Shown: one piece after another, positions 35,441 through 49,800 of the stretch
How positions within the stretch are numbered: position 1 is the stretch's first letter
How the letters are laid out: each line of letters opens with the position of its first letter
Assembly (NCBI GenBank): GCA_000499405.2
Contig: HG738141.1
Span: 866,171-930,170 of the forward strand
DNA length: 64,000 nucleotides
Direction: 5' to 3'
Source of the DNA: Onchocerca volvulus
Taxonomy: Eukaryota > Nematoda > Chromadorea > Rhabditida > Onchocercidae
Made by a program: the position numbers and the translations under genes
Notes under the pieces: generated by a model
The model's input: only the letters and a program-made list of their open reading frames with translations
What the model was told of the DNA's origin: nothing
Databases searched by the model: none

Positions 35441-36916
35441 AAGCACGATATAAATTAATTGCAACATAATTTAACTTGTTAAATCATTCTGAAACAATTT
35501 TTCTATTTAGCATGTCATATATCATTAATATTCAAATGTAATTACTATGAAAACTTATTTGCATATTATATATGCAATAATTTGATAAAAACTTTACGGA
35601 TAGCTCAGATATTTAGTTATATTAGCTTATTCATTAATTTATGACATTTTCATATTTTGCGCAATAAAAAGTTTTCTTTCACTCGTATTAAACTTAATTT
35701 ATTTCTAAATTTTTATCAATTTAGATTGTTAAAACTATTGTAAATAATATGTAAGTATATTCTGAGATATTTTCAAATTTGTAATACTTCGAATCCAAAA
35801 TGTGATCATTTTAAAAAATTAAATGATGATTATTCACTGATAGGATAATCATTCATTTATCATCGGCAACCGAAAAAAATTGATTCGTTAATTTGAACAT
35901 TAATTAATTTGCAAAAAATTAAAAAAAATTAATTTGCACATTAAATAAGAATAAGTAATTCACTTTAAATAAATGATTAAATAAGTAATTCATTTTAATA
36001 TTCTTCAAGAATCAAAGGATAGTTTAGACGATTTCATTCAAGATGTCAAATTATCATTAGAATCTCGCAAAGAAACTTTACGGCCATATCGTTTGAGTTT
36101 TTCTCCAACTAATTTATTGATTTATTAGTAAGAAATTGATGTTTTTCAAGGAATTTGATCAATATTTAGCTAAAAATAAACTGGAAGAGTATAAAAAATT
36201 TCAACAGTAAGAGAGAAAACTATTATTTAAAAAAAAAAAAAGAAAAAATTTATCATGACAAACTTTATTAGTAAGAAGATTCCAACAAAAGATACTTGAA
36301 AAGATTGTAACCAAATTTGAAGTGTAGGAATACAAGCAGCGATGCACTGTAAAATTCAAATCAAAAGATAATTTTTTCACCTTTTAAAATATTTCAGTCA
36401 GAAAATCGCAAATATTTTCCATGAAACATGGAATGGAAAGAACTCATCGATAATGCCTCTATCTATCATTTGCGTCAACGATATTACACCTGTGTCATCT
36501 GTGAATGGACACATTTCTTGTCATCAACTTTTTTTCAAACAATAGCAAAAATAAGAAAGAAAGAAAGGACGAGACATTTTCAGTTCAGTACTTTTCTTCA
36601 TTTTTTGAAATTATAATTTTTTCCTTTACATTCATTTCCCTTACTTTTCTTTCTTTTTCTCGTCAAAAAGGTGAAAAAAATGTAATTGAATATTAAAAGA
36701 GAAAGAAAAGCATTATTATGCAAATTCAAAAGAAATTTAATTTTCATTATTCGATAAAGTAGAGAGAGAAGAAGGAAGAAGAAGAGGAAGAGAAATATTG
36801 ATAAAATGAAATGTAAGAAGCAATTCAATCTTCCTGATTTAACACAAAAAATTGAAGGTTGGATTTGAATTGAAATAGCTGTTACATTATGTGAAACATT
36901 TTTATATTTTCCAAAC

Positions 36917-36977
<61 letters not shown>

Positions 36978-39013
36978 CTCTTTGTCTAATTGTATTTGGT
37001 GACATTAGTGACAAAACTGATAATACATAAGTGAAAGATAAGGTCTCTGTTTAAAGTTTAGCCATAAGTGCTTATGGATATGCTGGAATTGATTTATTGC
37101 TATTTAATTCAATTATCAACTTTGATAATATCTGATTTAGTATGCTGTATGATATTAGGTAAACACTATTTGCCAATAGTATTTCTGGCCAAGATGATGA
37201 AAATGATTAGACGTTATTTGCTTGGCTCTTATATATTTCATTGTTTTGCTTCCAATATCAGCACAATATAACTTATTAAACTATTTGTTAGTAACATGGT
37301 AATAATTAAATGAATCATGCAAGTATCAAAATTTTGATATCAAATAATCGTTTAATTGATTTGATTATATTCAATTATTGAAATGAATAAATTCATTCAG
37401 TTTCTGATAATTTGACAAATTATCTAAGTAAAGATGAAACTTCCCCTTTTTAGAATTTATTGTGACAGCGTTTTTTTTTCTTTTTGTAATAAATTTATCA
37501 ATTTATCAAATTATTGGCAGTAAGTACTTTTCGGGTACTCAATCATTTTTTATTACTTTCATAAACAAAATATTCTGAAAGTTTTTCTATTGGTAATATT
37601 TTCCATAGCAACCATTTCTTATTCACTTTCATGTGTTTTTAAACAAAATTAAATAATGAATAGCTAATTTAGTTTTCATAACTTTTTCTTTCTTTTATCT
37701 TCTATATCTGGTATGTTAATTTTAATTTAAATTTTTTTTATGACCGAGCAAATGACTTTTCTTTTGTTTTTATTTCGACAATGTTTTAATTAATTGGGGC
37801 TTGACATTTTTACTTCATCTACAAATTTATTAGGAAGGAGGTAGAGAGAAAGAGAAAGAGAAAAAAATCAAAGAAATGAATCGAAAATATCGATTTTCGT
37901 TTCTTCAAATTCCATTTTATCCCTTTTCATCCCCGCACCATCCCCGCCTTTCGTTTCCTCTACATTTGTATCACCCGAATGACAATTATTTCATTTCATG
38001 TTAAAATTTTGTTTATAAAATAATTACGTAGTAATTAACGAACGTCCTCGTTCCATTCAAGAAGAGGTATCTTTGGTCGCAGTCATTGCGATTCATTCGT
38101 CAAATAATTGAATTTATTATCTCAGATTTTAAGCACCAAGTAGCACTCCTCTTTGTTTCCTTTCTTGTTTAATTTGATTTTTATTGTATTCATAGCATTG
38201 TGAGTTTTGATTTAGTCTAAAAATTAATAAAAAAAAAACATTAGAATAAATTTTTTTCAATTTTCAGTCTAAAATTAAATCGATTGAATTGATAAAAATA
38301 TTGATTACGATAAGTAATGCTAATGATGTTCGTGATAGCAGTAATGATGACAGCGATAACATTTGTCGATCTGTCAATTATCATCAATCATTCCTTGAAT
38401 TTACTCAAACTTTTTTTCTTTTTTTGATGATTCCAATGGGAATAAGAAGACAAGTGAAACGATTACTTGCTATTAAAATTTGTTTACATAAAGGAAAATA
38501 TTCGAATTTTTTCTTTATGAAAACGAGGAAGATTTTAAATCCGAAAATAGCTTATTGTAGCATATTAAAAAAATTAATCATTTGAACATATCGAATCTTT
38601 CGATCAACCAATAAATCAATCAAATAGTATCTTCTCTGTTGTAAAATAGCCAACGATATTTTTTATTGGAAAATTATCCTAAATATAATCATTAAAATTA
38701 ATCACAAGTAGCAGCGTAATTACAATATGCGCCAATTTCAATATTTTTTGATATATTGTATTTATTTCACTAATAAAGAAAGATATACCAAAAGATGTCA
38801 TACGATTGACCGAATTTATCGAATTAGATTTCCGACATCGTTAATCCGATTTAAATCTTTTTCATCTTATAAAGGATTTCGAATTTCATAATTGAGGTTT
38901 TTTTCTTTTTTCTTTTTTGTTTTTTTTTTCTTTTTTTTGTTTATTTGAATGTTTCCGGGAAACAATTATAATTCCGACAAAGTGAATATTATGACCTTTC
39001 TTTCTTCTCATCA
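35441..39013. other. Gene-poor region with coding-like scraps and a microsatellite
   Basis: At about 36010-36129 (+), after a TTCTTCAAG acceptor-like site, a frame reads SKDSLDDFIQDVKLSLESRK then RPYRLSFSPTNLLIY to a stop. At 36147-36208 a second reads EFDQYLAKNKLEEYKKFQQ, and at 36428-36616 a third reads WKELIDNASIYHLRQRYY. They are in different frames and may be remnants of one gene; I do not recognise it. About 36916-36981 is a (TC)n microsatellite grading into (TATC)n. About 37930-38100 is slightly GC-richer. Confidence 0.3.
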
Positions 39014-39148
39014 TTATTTATATGGTCGAGAAAATACGGCATAATAATGGAAGGGAAGGAATTTGAAGGACGCCAAATTACGATCAATCTCATCAAGCAT
39101 AGCTTGCAATTGAACAAATATGTTAGCGTTTTGTATATAAATGGATAT
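39014..39148 (-). CDS. Probable terminal coding exon of an unidentified gene
   Basis: On the - strand, after a CATTACAG acceptor, 44 codons are open to a TAA: FVQLQAMLDEIDRNLASFK and FLPFHYYAVFSRPYK are its most informative parts. Codon use is mixed and GC-richer than the surroundings, which argues for real coding. A possible preceding exon is the - strand frame about 39513-39652 (SLHFSIKPIKNQKIRLQKYG), which ends at a GTGATAAG donor in compatible phase. No family is recognised and no start is identified. Confidence 0.4.
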   Translation of the reverse strand: MSIYIQNANIFVQLQAMLDEIDRNLASFKFLPFHYYAVFSRPYK

Positions 39149-39652
39149 CTGTAATGCTTTGAATTGGAAAATGAAATGAAATTGTGAAATAGGGTGACGA
39201 ATTTAGTTAGACAATAATTTCATTTTGAGGCTCGATTCTCTAGGCAGTGGAAACTTTAATGCAAATTTAATTTCAGAAAGGAAAAACTTTTGTTTTCGAT
39301 CTCCACTATGAATGTATAATAATGAAATATTGTATTCGTCATAAATTTCTGATTTTATCAATTTTCTCTCTATTTAATTGTTGAATTAGTTTTAAAACTT
39401 TTGAATTTATTCACTTCCAATATTTAAAATTCCATTTCATTTTTATGTTAACTTGTTGCATATCGTTGAAATTATCAACTATCCATTTTTTCCTTTTTTT
39501 TTCTCGCCTTATCACATTCAACAATATCGCGATTTTTCTCGTTTTTAATAACACATTGTCATTAAAAATGATTTGGTATTTTTCATCTCCATACTTTTGC
39601 AATCGAATTTTTTGATTTTTTATTGGCTTAATGGAAAAGTGCAACGATCCGT

Positions 39653-42600
39653 CTAAAATCTATTTTTACATTTGCTAGTTGAATGATAATAATTATTAAC
39701 TGCTATATCGATGCACATTTGTTAAGATATATCAAATATATAAAACATAAACTGGCATTTAAAGGCCAAGCTGAAGTCTTTGGCTCTCAAGAAAAAAACA
39801 TAGGAATTTAACGAGTTAAATTTCAGTATCATCTTGGCAGTATTTTAGTAGCAATGTTGCAGACAAAAGAAGCTATCCATCAAGAGTTGTAATAAATAAA
39901 TGGAACTTAGCTCCATAAAAATAATTTTTTTTTTTTTTGTGAAAATTTGTAAGACTCTCCAAATAAAAAAAAGAAATATTAATCCATAAAAAGTGGAGAA
40001 TATGACTGATATGTTGAAATTCGTTTGATCAGCTGAAAATCTCGTATGACAATGTTTTTCGATTTAGTTGTTTGGTAATCGTATCAGCATTGTTGAAATG
40101 AAACATTTGGAGTAATCAATATGGTTCGTAAGATAATAATTTGAAAATGATCGATCGATATGATTAGTCTATAATTTGAAATAATTGATATTGTTCGATT
40201 ATGGATTGATTTATTTTTCTTTCTTCTCTTTCTTGATTAATGACTGCAATTCGCTGAAATCTTGTGTCTGAATTCAGCAATGAGCAAAGGAACGCGAGAA
40301 AAAAAAAAAAATTATGTTCTTTTCTTTCTTTTTTGTAAAAATAAAATTATTCGAAAAAATCATTTAAAAATTGGAATGGTTCGTTAATTTTGGTATTTTC
40401 CTTTGCTGTGACAACCCATTTCTTTTCCCTTTTTTTCATTCATTCATTTATTTCCCAAACAAATTTGAGAAATGTTTTTTTTCTTCTTTTCCTTTTCAAT
40501 TAATTCATTTTTAATTTTATCCATTTTAAATTCTTGTCGGCAAGAACATAATAAAATGAAGTGTGTAAAATATGAAGTTAACACATTATTTCCAGGTATA
40601 AAGTAGTATGATTGATAAGGGAAGATATGAAGTTTTTATAATTTAAAACTTCTAAAGATTAGCGATTTATAGACTTTTTAAAATTTATTTTGTGATTAAA
40701 ATGAATACGATTGATTTATAAATTTAACAGTTTGATTAATAAAAGGATGTAGGAATTTTATAATTTTGAAAAGCTCATAAATCTGGAAAGTTCATAAATT
40801 TGGAGAAATTTTTTTTCTCACTTCCGAGAACTAGTTTCTTTTTGAAATGTGAAAAATTCTTACTTAATACATGTAGTTAAATTTTATAACTTATTTTACT
40901 GTATGTTATATCAACAAATTTTTATAGTTTTTTAATGATGCGTTTTTTTTTTACTGGTAGATTGCACTCAGCAGTAGTCAGTACATTCTCCAAGAAATGA
41001 TTTAAATTTAATTCATAAATCGCATTTGAAATACTGAAAATGTATTATATATACTTATTTTATTTTACATAAATTAATACAGATGTGTTACTGTTGAATA
41101 AAAATACTGTTTGATGGAATATGAATTTCTTTCGAAAAATATCTAATTAAATGTTAGCATAATTTCAAAAAATCACTGACTGAAACAAAATTTAATGAAT
41201 AAATGTTTTGAATTTTACTTCCTGAGAAATATTTAGAGGCAAATTAATGGATATATTGACAATCTAACGGACTATAAAATAATTCAATAACATTATAAGC
41301 GTTTGCCATACCATATTCAACATTCATTTACTTTGTTTGCTACGATTCTTATTTCCGGATTTTTTCCGTTATATACATATATAAACAGTTTGATGAATCA
41401 TGAAATTATTCAATAGCATTATCACCGATCTTTTCGTTCATTTTTTTATTTTGTAATAAAATTTATATAAATAAAAATGTAAGTATTCGTTATTACTTGC
41501 CACACAATTTTTCAAGTTCTTCATCGATTGATTTGAAATTTTCATACAACGTTGCATTCGATAAGGCGCGTAATTTTATGCGGATAATAAGGCGCATGTT
41601 TGAGAACTTTCGGAGATTTAAAATTTTGAACAAACGAATATTTGCATTTTCATTTATATGGATAGACTAATTGGACCGACCATGCAAAGTGTGACGGAAT
41701 CCAGCTAATATGAAATAAATTTGGAAAAAGTATTTTGTTGTTTATTTCTTCAAAAAATCTTTTCCAAAAAAAAAAAGTCTTAATGCAATTCCACTCATTT
41801 CGGTTTAGTTATTCTAAAGAATTGTCATTTTAAGTTTGTCAAATTGCATTCTCGGTCGATTATTTGGCTCTCTTTTTTGTAACTTTCTAATGATAAGATA
41901 TCCATATTAGTGTTGTGGTTGCAATTATATGCTTCATGTTACATGCTGCACGCTGCATGCTGTATATTGCTTATTATTGCGTATTTTATAAATATAAACA
42001 TCTGTTTATACATTTCCACGTGATATGATATTAGCATTAAGATGTAATACTGTTTTTTTGGACAGATGCAATACTATTTTTTTTTCCTTCTTTCTTTCTT
42101 TCTCTCTTTTTCCTTCCTTTCTCCCGTCTCTCTATCGTCTCTTCATGAAAGAGTAATCGAGAAATAGTGTATATTTTGAAGACAAACAAACAAACGGATC
42201 TTTATAAAAGAGATAAGAGAAGTGGCGAAAGTGGAAAGCAACCTGCAGAATGCATTTTTCATTATTAACATGTAATTTCTCGATCCCTTCACTCCTTGCT
42301 ATATTATTATAACTATTATAGGTACTAGAGGTCACGTCCAGGTCACGTTTAGACTTACACTTACGTTGTACTATCTCCGAGATCTAGCTTTTCGTAGAGA
42401 AAAAGTGAGAAAAAAGATAGATATCATAGTACCATATCATGATGAGGAAAGGAAGTCTCATAGTAATCAATTCATCATTTTCATTAATTTCAGGTTTTTT
42501 TTTTCTTTACGTATGAAATAATTTCCAAAATTCTGGAAGCAAAATTCTTCACATTAAGTCGTATTAATTCAGTGATAATTATTCCAGATAATTATTATTC

Positions 42601-43864
42601 CTTTTCTTATTGTTGATTTTCTTGTTCTTACTGTTGTTCTCGTTATTTTCTTGGAAGAAAAAAAAAAGATACGAAAAAATAGACGGAACGGACAGATAGT
42701 TTGAAAACGTTGTTAACTGCAGTGAATAAATTTATGGATATTCGTTTGTTGCAGCTGCGATTTCGATTCATCAATTTTTTTTAACAGTAATTGCCTGCAA
42801 TATTAATCCATTAAAGTATTCATCATTTCGGCTTATTGATTTCATCGACAAAGCCAAAAATCAACAAAAAAAGCATCGATCGATAGGTATGTGTGTGTGT
42901 GTTTGTGTCTGTTCGCATTGTTGACAGCCATATGTCGTCATCATTTATGATCGTTGGGGTAAGTAATGTTTTAATTTTTTTTAGGAAATTTTTTTCTGGG
43001 TATGACATTAGTTTGTAGCTTTAATTACTTTTCTTTCGTTTGTCGATTATTGCTATACTTTCCGTTTCTTTTACAAAAATTAAAATCATTCTATGAAAAT
43101 TTCACTTCCATTTCTTTTTTTTTTCGCGTCTTTATCAGTTAATCAGTTTCGCTTTTATTTGTTTCTTGAAGATCTTATCATTCAGTAGTTTTCATTTCCA
43201 TCGCTTTTTTGGAAGCCTGATCGGTCTCTTGATTTAATTTCTGCTCTCTTTCTGAGATATTTCCTGTGTAAGAAGAATTCTTCACATTCCAATTCCATTG
43301 CTATGGTGATGTATTAATATATGCAAGAAATGTCTGCATTATAATGTATTCTTCATAACAGAACATATGGTCCATTCATCTTTGCAGTAAAAATTCTATT
43401 TATACTAACGAATCCTATGGGTTGGATTCTGAACCAAAACATCTTTTACACCAGAAATTAATCTGATTAGTAGTTAATATGAATACTTATGAACTTTTTT
43501 GATCTTTATATATATATATATATATTTTTTTTTTGTATCATACAATGAGGACTTATGAAGTCATTATCAATTTCTGAAGAAAGAAATTATTCCTAAAAAT
43601 ATTGATGAAAATTTGGATTAACACACTTTTTTTTTTTTTTTTTTTTTTAAATTTTGAAGCCCACTACTATTTCCATTCCATCTATCAAAAGCTGAAAAAT
43701 CATTTGATATATTAATCTTTTTCAAAAATTTATAAGTAGAACTTCTCCTGCCCTTATCCAGTAATATTCATGTTATCTCCCTTATTCGAAAATATTTATA
43801 TTGTTTATATTATTTATGACTACATTTTGTATTTTCATTTTTATTATTTTCTTTGTATTCTAAG
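39653..43864. other. AT-rich region upstream of num-1
   Basis: No gene is supported on either strand. It contains a (GT)n run at about 42889-42907, pyrimidine-rich stretches at 42060-42140, and (AT)n at about 43507-43524. Its last part should hold the num-1 promoter. Confidence 0.4.
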
Positions 43865-43873
43865 TTATCACCG

Positions 43874-46800
43874 ATGCCTTCGACGCCGTCACCTTCCACT
43901 TTTTATCGAAATCTATGGCGTTTAACGGAACGAAATAAGAAGCGAAAAAAAGAAAGTTTGACAAATAGTCATTCGAATAGTGATGAAGCCGTTAGCGATC
44001 ATAGCAATGCATCACAACAGCAACAACAACAACAATCCATAGAATTGTCAACTGAAACTCACGATATATTACCGCCCAAAGGGTTAATTTGTTTTCCTTT
44101 ATTTTTGTTCATATACTGGCATTAAATTTTCAGCATTTTTCAGAAAAATATTTATAGTTTTAAATGGAAGAGGGAAATTCAATGAAAAATGGAACATGTA
44201 AAAAGTAGGAGAAATCCTTTAAAAAATTTGACAAAAATGAAAAAAAAAACCATAAATTAATGAGATATGATATTACCGCTTAAATATCATTTCCTGCTGA
44301 TTTGATCTATTATATCTTCCGGTAAATACTAATCTCTGTTAAATTGTTCAAGAATAGGAAATATAAACTTTTCATCTTTTTCTTTCCTTTTTTTTTTCTT
44401 ACAGAAAAGCTGTTGAAAACTTAAAGGTTTACACTATTTTTATCTAAACTTTTCAATTCTAATGGATGTACATGATCGCTATTTCTTTATTTTATATTTA
44501 GAGCACGAAAATGCGACTATAAATTGCAATGTTATCTTTGATAAGGGAAAGTTTTTATTTGTTTTAAATATTTCACTAGTCTTTTTTTATAGAAATGTCT
44601 GTTGAATTTATTATATCTTCATTTCATTACTTCCACAGTTTTCTAAAATTACATATATGTTCAATCTCTTTGATATACTTATCATTCTTGCCCCACAAAT
44701 ACATATGAAAAAATGTCTTCGAAAGAGAGCGAAAGGTTGTTCTATTGAAAACAGGTTCGATCAAGGAAATGAGTGGAGGCGATACAATTTTCCATTCGGT
44801 TGTCTCTGTACTATCGGTTGAGCTCCGTGTATATATGTATACATTATATCATCATTGTTTCATCAATATACGAAATACGAGATTAGTTTGGTTGATACAT
44901 ATATTAAATGAGTGGATCTACTACTCAGGCAAATATGTTCTCTTTAGAAACATTTCTTTTGTTTCATGGCTAAAAGTATTCCGCTTGAATATGGATAAAT
45001 TTAAGTTGGTTTCATTCAAGTTTAAATCGATTTTAGTTTTTTACTGTTTGTGATATTTTTTAATTTTTCTGTAATCTAATTGCTGTCCTGGTTTCTTTTT
45101 TCTTGTTTTTTCTCTTAATTTTTTAAAAAATCTTTCCGTGTCTTTCATCTATCTTTAAATTTTTCCTCGATTTATTGTTTCAGTTTTTTTTTTTTTTAAA
45201 TGTTTCGTTAAAATGCCGCATTTTATATTATACATACTCATAAAGCACGCGAAAGAAAAATGTCTTCTTAGATATATCCGAAATAGCTTTTTTAAAATTG
45301 CGTCTCTATTTTTCTGGAATAAAAATTTTGACATTTTTTTGCTTGTTTATGAGAAAATTATCTAGGCGTATAATTTTTATAAATAATGAAAATGTATAAT
45401 ATTATACACGCTCATAAAACACGCGAAAATGAGATTAAACAACAAAAAATATATTTCAATTCTTCAAATTAGGTTGCAAATTCAAAAATGCTACGAATGA
45501 AATGGCATTGCAAATTTAGCAACTCTAAGATAAAAATATCGATTAGAATTTAAAGCAAATAAAATTAATGAATTTATATAAAAAAGTTCTATTCTATTAA
45601 TTTATATGAAAAAGTAATATATATACAATTACTTTTTCATATAAAACAGCTATTTTTTAGCAGCAACATTTTTTAACAGAAATATATTGAATGAAATTAA
45701 AGGGTATGTAAAAATTATAACCATTCAATGCGATATAAAAAATGAGGAAAATCATTTATGAAAATAATCATACAAAGTAGTTTCAGGAGAGTAATAACAT
45801 TAGTAGCATTAAGGAATTAAGTCAGATAGTTGAAAATTAAGAAAACTTATTTATGTTTAAATTTTGTAGATATGTTGCTTGATAAATGATGCTTTTTTGC
45901 CTTTTTTTAAGTTTGTAAAAATAATATAAGTGGTATCGTATTCTCATGTATAAATGTTATATTTGAATTCCGATTAATTTGATTCGAAATTTAGTTTGTT
46001 TTCAAGAACTAAAAACCATTCGTTTTATTTCTATTTTCCAGCTTGATTACTAGAGTCGGTGGTTAGCATGAATTCAAATTCCCTAAGGTATTACTTCCTG
46101 ATAAAGATTTCATTCGATGCCGCGTTTATTTCTAAACATTGTGATTTTCTTCCATTCGTTATCGTCGGTCATTTGTACCAATTGTAATGCTTTAGCATAC
46201 TTAGCAATTCCTCGAGATTCCTCATCTTTTATCTGTGAAAAATCTAAAGAAATGCTAAAGCATAACTATTTGGCATGTTTTATTTGTTCAATTCTATCTG
46301 AAGACAACCATTTACGGAATTCAGTTCCGTTTTATTTAAATAGTTCAAGTACTTGTTGTTTGATTTTCTGGATTATAGATTTTATTTGTTCACTTGAATT
46401 GCTATCTTATATGTTTGATTAAAATTTACAATTTTCGGATGCTTCTCACTAATTTTGGTCCATTATCAATTTTATTTAATATCCACTGTCTAGCTGTGAA
46501 TTAACCATGAAATCATAATCATCGCATCTTGTCAATCTTCAAGAAGATTGTTACCTCTTGCAAAAATTTGAGGATTAAAATGCGTGACTTGGTGAAGTGA
46601 AATTTTCGAAGAATTTAACTGTTTTTGTTGTGTAGATGTTCATAATCGGTAGGAATAATGTATAATGTTTATTGGACATTTATGTTTCTTCAAAATTCTT
46701 TTCAGTGTTGATATTTGAGTAAATAAAGAAAGTGGAGCTTATAAGAGATTAGGCATTTTGTGATAAAAAGAATACTTTATCTTTTTTGTATATCAAGTGA

Positions 46801-49800
46801 TAATGATAATCAATTGTCAAAACTTGCTCGATCATTTAGAGATAAAAATGAAGATTTGTTGTAGAATATCTTATTCTTTTTCTTTAGAAATAATCTTTTT
46901 CCTTGTTTTAATTTTGTCTTAAAACCTATGCCAAATTTGAATTAAAATTATTAATAGATTTTCAATGAAATTGTTTGTTTAATTATATCATCTAAATCAT
47001 ATATATATGTATATATTACGCGTAAATATATAATTGATTATTTTGAGTGACAGCTATTATTTCTATTTCTATGAGATGGAAAGGAGAATGGAAGAGCTTA
47101 GACAATGAGTTTTCTAGACTAAAAGTAATAAGTAATAAGGAATTAGCTATTTGGCATCATTTCATTTTACTCTTCATTTGACTATTTCTTTCTAGGAAAA
47201 ATTTTTTAATTTTTCTGAAATTTTTTTGCGATTTTCTATTTTTCCGAAATTTCTCTTTCTTCATAGTAGTCTCAGTCTGAGAATTTCACTTAATCAGAAA
47301 AATGGTATTAGAAATGGAGGATCAGAAATTAAGTAAAATTTAATGCCTTTATCCTGTCAATCGCGTTGTCTCTCTAGCATACCAACTTAAATTTTTTGAT
47401 GAACATTGCATCATCCGAATTTCTGTTTTTGCTGATTTCACGAAATTTTTCACTTTCCAATTTATATATGTTTCTCATGAAATTCATCTAATTTTTTTGT
47501 CTTTTTTTATGTGTGTTATGTCAGATTTAAACTTGAGCAATTTAAAATATTTCCTAGTTTTTAGTACTAATGTATTTTAATTTGAAGGTCTTATGATGAT
47601 CTTTTGATTCTGGCATTTTTGGGTTATATATCTCAAAAAATTTGAGATGAAAATTGATCTTCATATGTATTTGATCGATTCGTTAAATATTAATTTCTAT
47701 GAAAGTTATGATATTAACCATTCTTCGCAGTTGAAATCTAAGTTTGTATCATTATTCCTGCTATTTCGATGTATTTACGAAGAACTTGATTCAGTGTTTT
47801 TAGTTAAGATACATTATATAATTAGGTGTTTAGTCATATTAATGATTTGTAAATGTTGATGGGATCATTCTACTAACAAATAATTATTTTAATAGTGCAT
47901 TATTTGAAAAATATGACGCACAGAGATGCTAGAAAATTTTTTTTAAAAAATTAATAATAGAAAAAAATAAAAAAGCAATAATTATTATTGCTGCAGCGAT
48001 AATTTGTTAGGATCATTGAATAGCACTATTGATAAGTAATTAGCTTGTGCATCCATTTTAGAAAAAATAATGTCTCAAATGAATAGAAAATTGATTTGAA
48101 GGAGAATGCAAGAAAAAATAAATGCGATTAGTTCTGAAGCATTTTTTTTACTGTTGAATAAATATTTCTGTTACTGAGAAAAGGGTAGAGTATAAATACA
48201 AGTGTTTTTTAAACACATCATCTTGATTGAACACTTTAACATCATTAAATTAAAATTTTCTTTATTTTCAATTTAAAATTTCAGTTTTTATCTGATTACG
48301 AATTTTAAATCTTGTCCTGTATTTTCTTTCTGTCTTTTTCGACATTTATTTATCATGCTTGTTATATTGTCATTATTGTTAAATATTGGCCGTTTGATCA
48401 ACCTATTTCTTTATCAGCTAATATTTCATTCAGTTTACATTCCATCGGTTTTCTCCATTATTTACTAATTTAAACAGCAAGTAGACTTTGTTCTGTTAGT
48501 TGATATGAATGATGCCCTTTAATATTTTTTAACAAATCAAAGATCTGAATAGTTTAAAAGAAACATTGCTTCTTTTAGTTGGTTACACTTTTCAAATTGC
48601 ATTCTCTATTAGTTTACATCAATAATGCCTATGGAAGCATGATAATTTTTCCCAAAGTCAAAAATTTGAATAATTCAAGAGAAATGTATTTCTTCTGGCT
48701 TACTAAACTTCCAGTTTTTTATTCCTAGCATGATTAAAAATAAACTTTTTTTCGATGGTAAATATTTTTTTGAGTCGGAATATTTGTATGGCACAACATA
48801 AACAAGTTTTGCTACAAAGTCCTGTAAATTGGAAAGTTAAACAACTTTTATTGAAACGAGAGATGGCAACAATTATAATAAAACTGAAGTATAGATGGTG
48901 GATCAAACTGAGTGAACAAAATGGCGAAATCAAAAAGATCAAGTAATAAAGCATAGAATCAACACGTGAGCATGAAAGCTTCTAAACAAAAAATTTCATA
49001 TACTTTCCTTTTACTTCTAGCCAAAAGAAAACGAGAAGTAATGAGGACACTTTATCCAGGAGATTGTTGTCCTGCCCCATTTGATCTATTTTAATACAAA
49101 ATGGATTCCATAATTTCGTAAGGGTTGTTGTGTTACCTTATACAGGATAAACTTCCACTGATATCTCTTGTGAATTAACAGTTAGCTCATTCGCTCCTCG
49201 ACGGCTTTATTGATGAAAATTGGCTTTTCTTGCATTTGACATATTTTATGGCTTAAGATAATTTCATTCTGGTCAATTAGCTTTCTTTTCTGCTCTCATC
49301 TACTATCAGTTTAATTCTTTTCAGTGTTTCATTCCATACATAATACTATTGCTAATATTACTGTTATAATATATTCATCTTGTTCATTAAGAAAAAAAGA
49401 AAAAAAATTACCTTCCTTAGATAGCAGCAAATAGCGTATTAAAGTTTCATGTTTTTTTTTTGTTGTTTCATTCATTTTCTTAACTTTTCAGAATTATTTT
49501 TTCAGTTTCTCACATACATAGCTTAATAGTATAGTATTTTTTAGTATTAAATGTTGTTTCTTGGAAGTTTTGAAAATTTCTTCTTTGTTTTGTTAGATAT
49601 ATATCTGTAGCAAAATACGGATTGGAGATTTTCTGTAATGATATGTATAAGATAGAATTCTTGCTTTGCTTTTAATTGTCTTTTTTTTCAAAATTTCTTT
49701 TTGAAATTTCTTTAAAACTGTTTTAAATTGTATTTACAGTCCTTTCAAATCAATTAATATTTTTTTCTCTAGTGATACTTTCAGTGGCACTTTTAATAAG

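Noticed and set aside
44745..45053. Possible alternative first exon of num-1 ([10 protein letters not shown])
   Set aside because: Its donor phase does not fit num-1 exon 2, and the rest is AT-rich.
46117..46422. 101-codon + strand frame with a signal-peptide-like start
   Set aside because: The opposite strand has the more protein-like composition, with charged residues and normal codons; the + frame is most likely its shadow.
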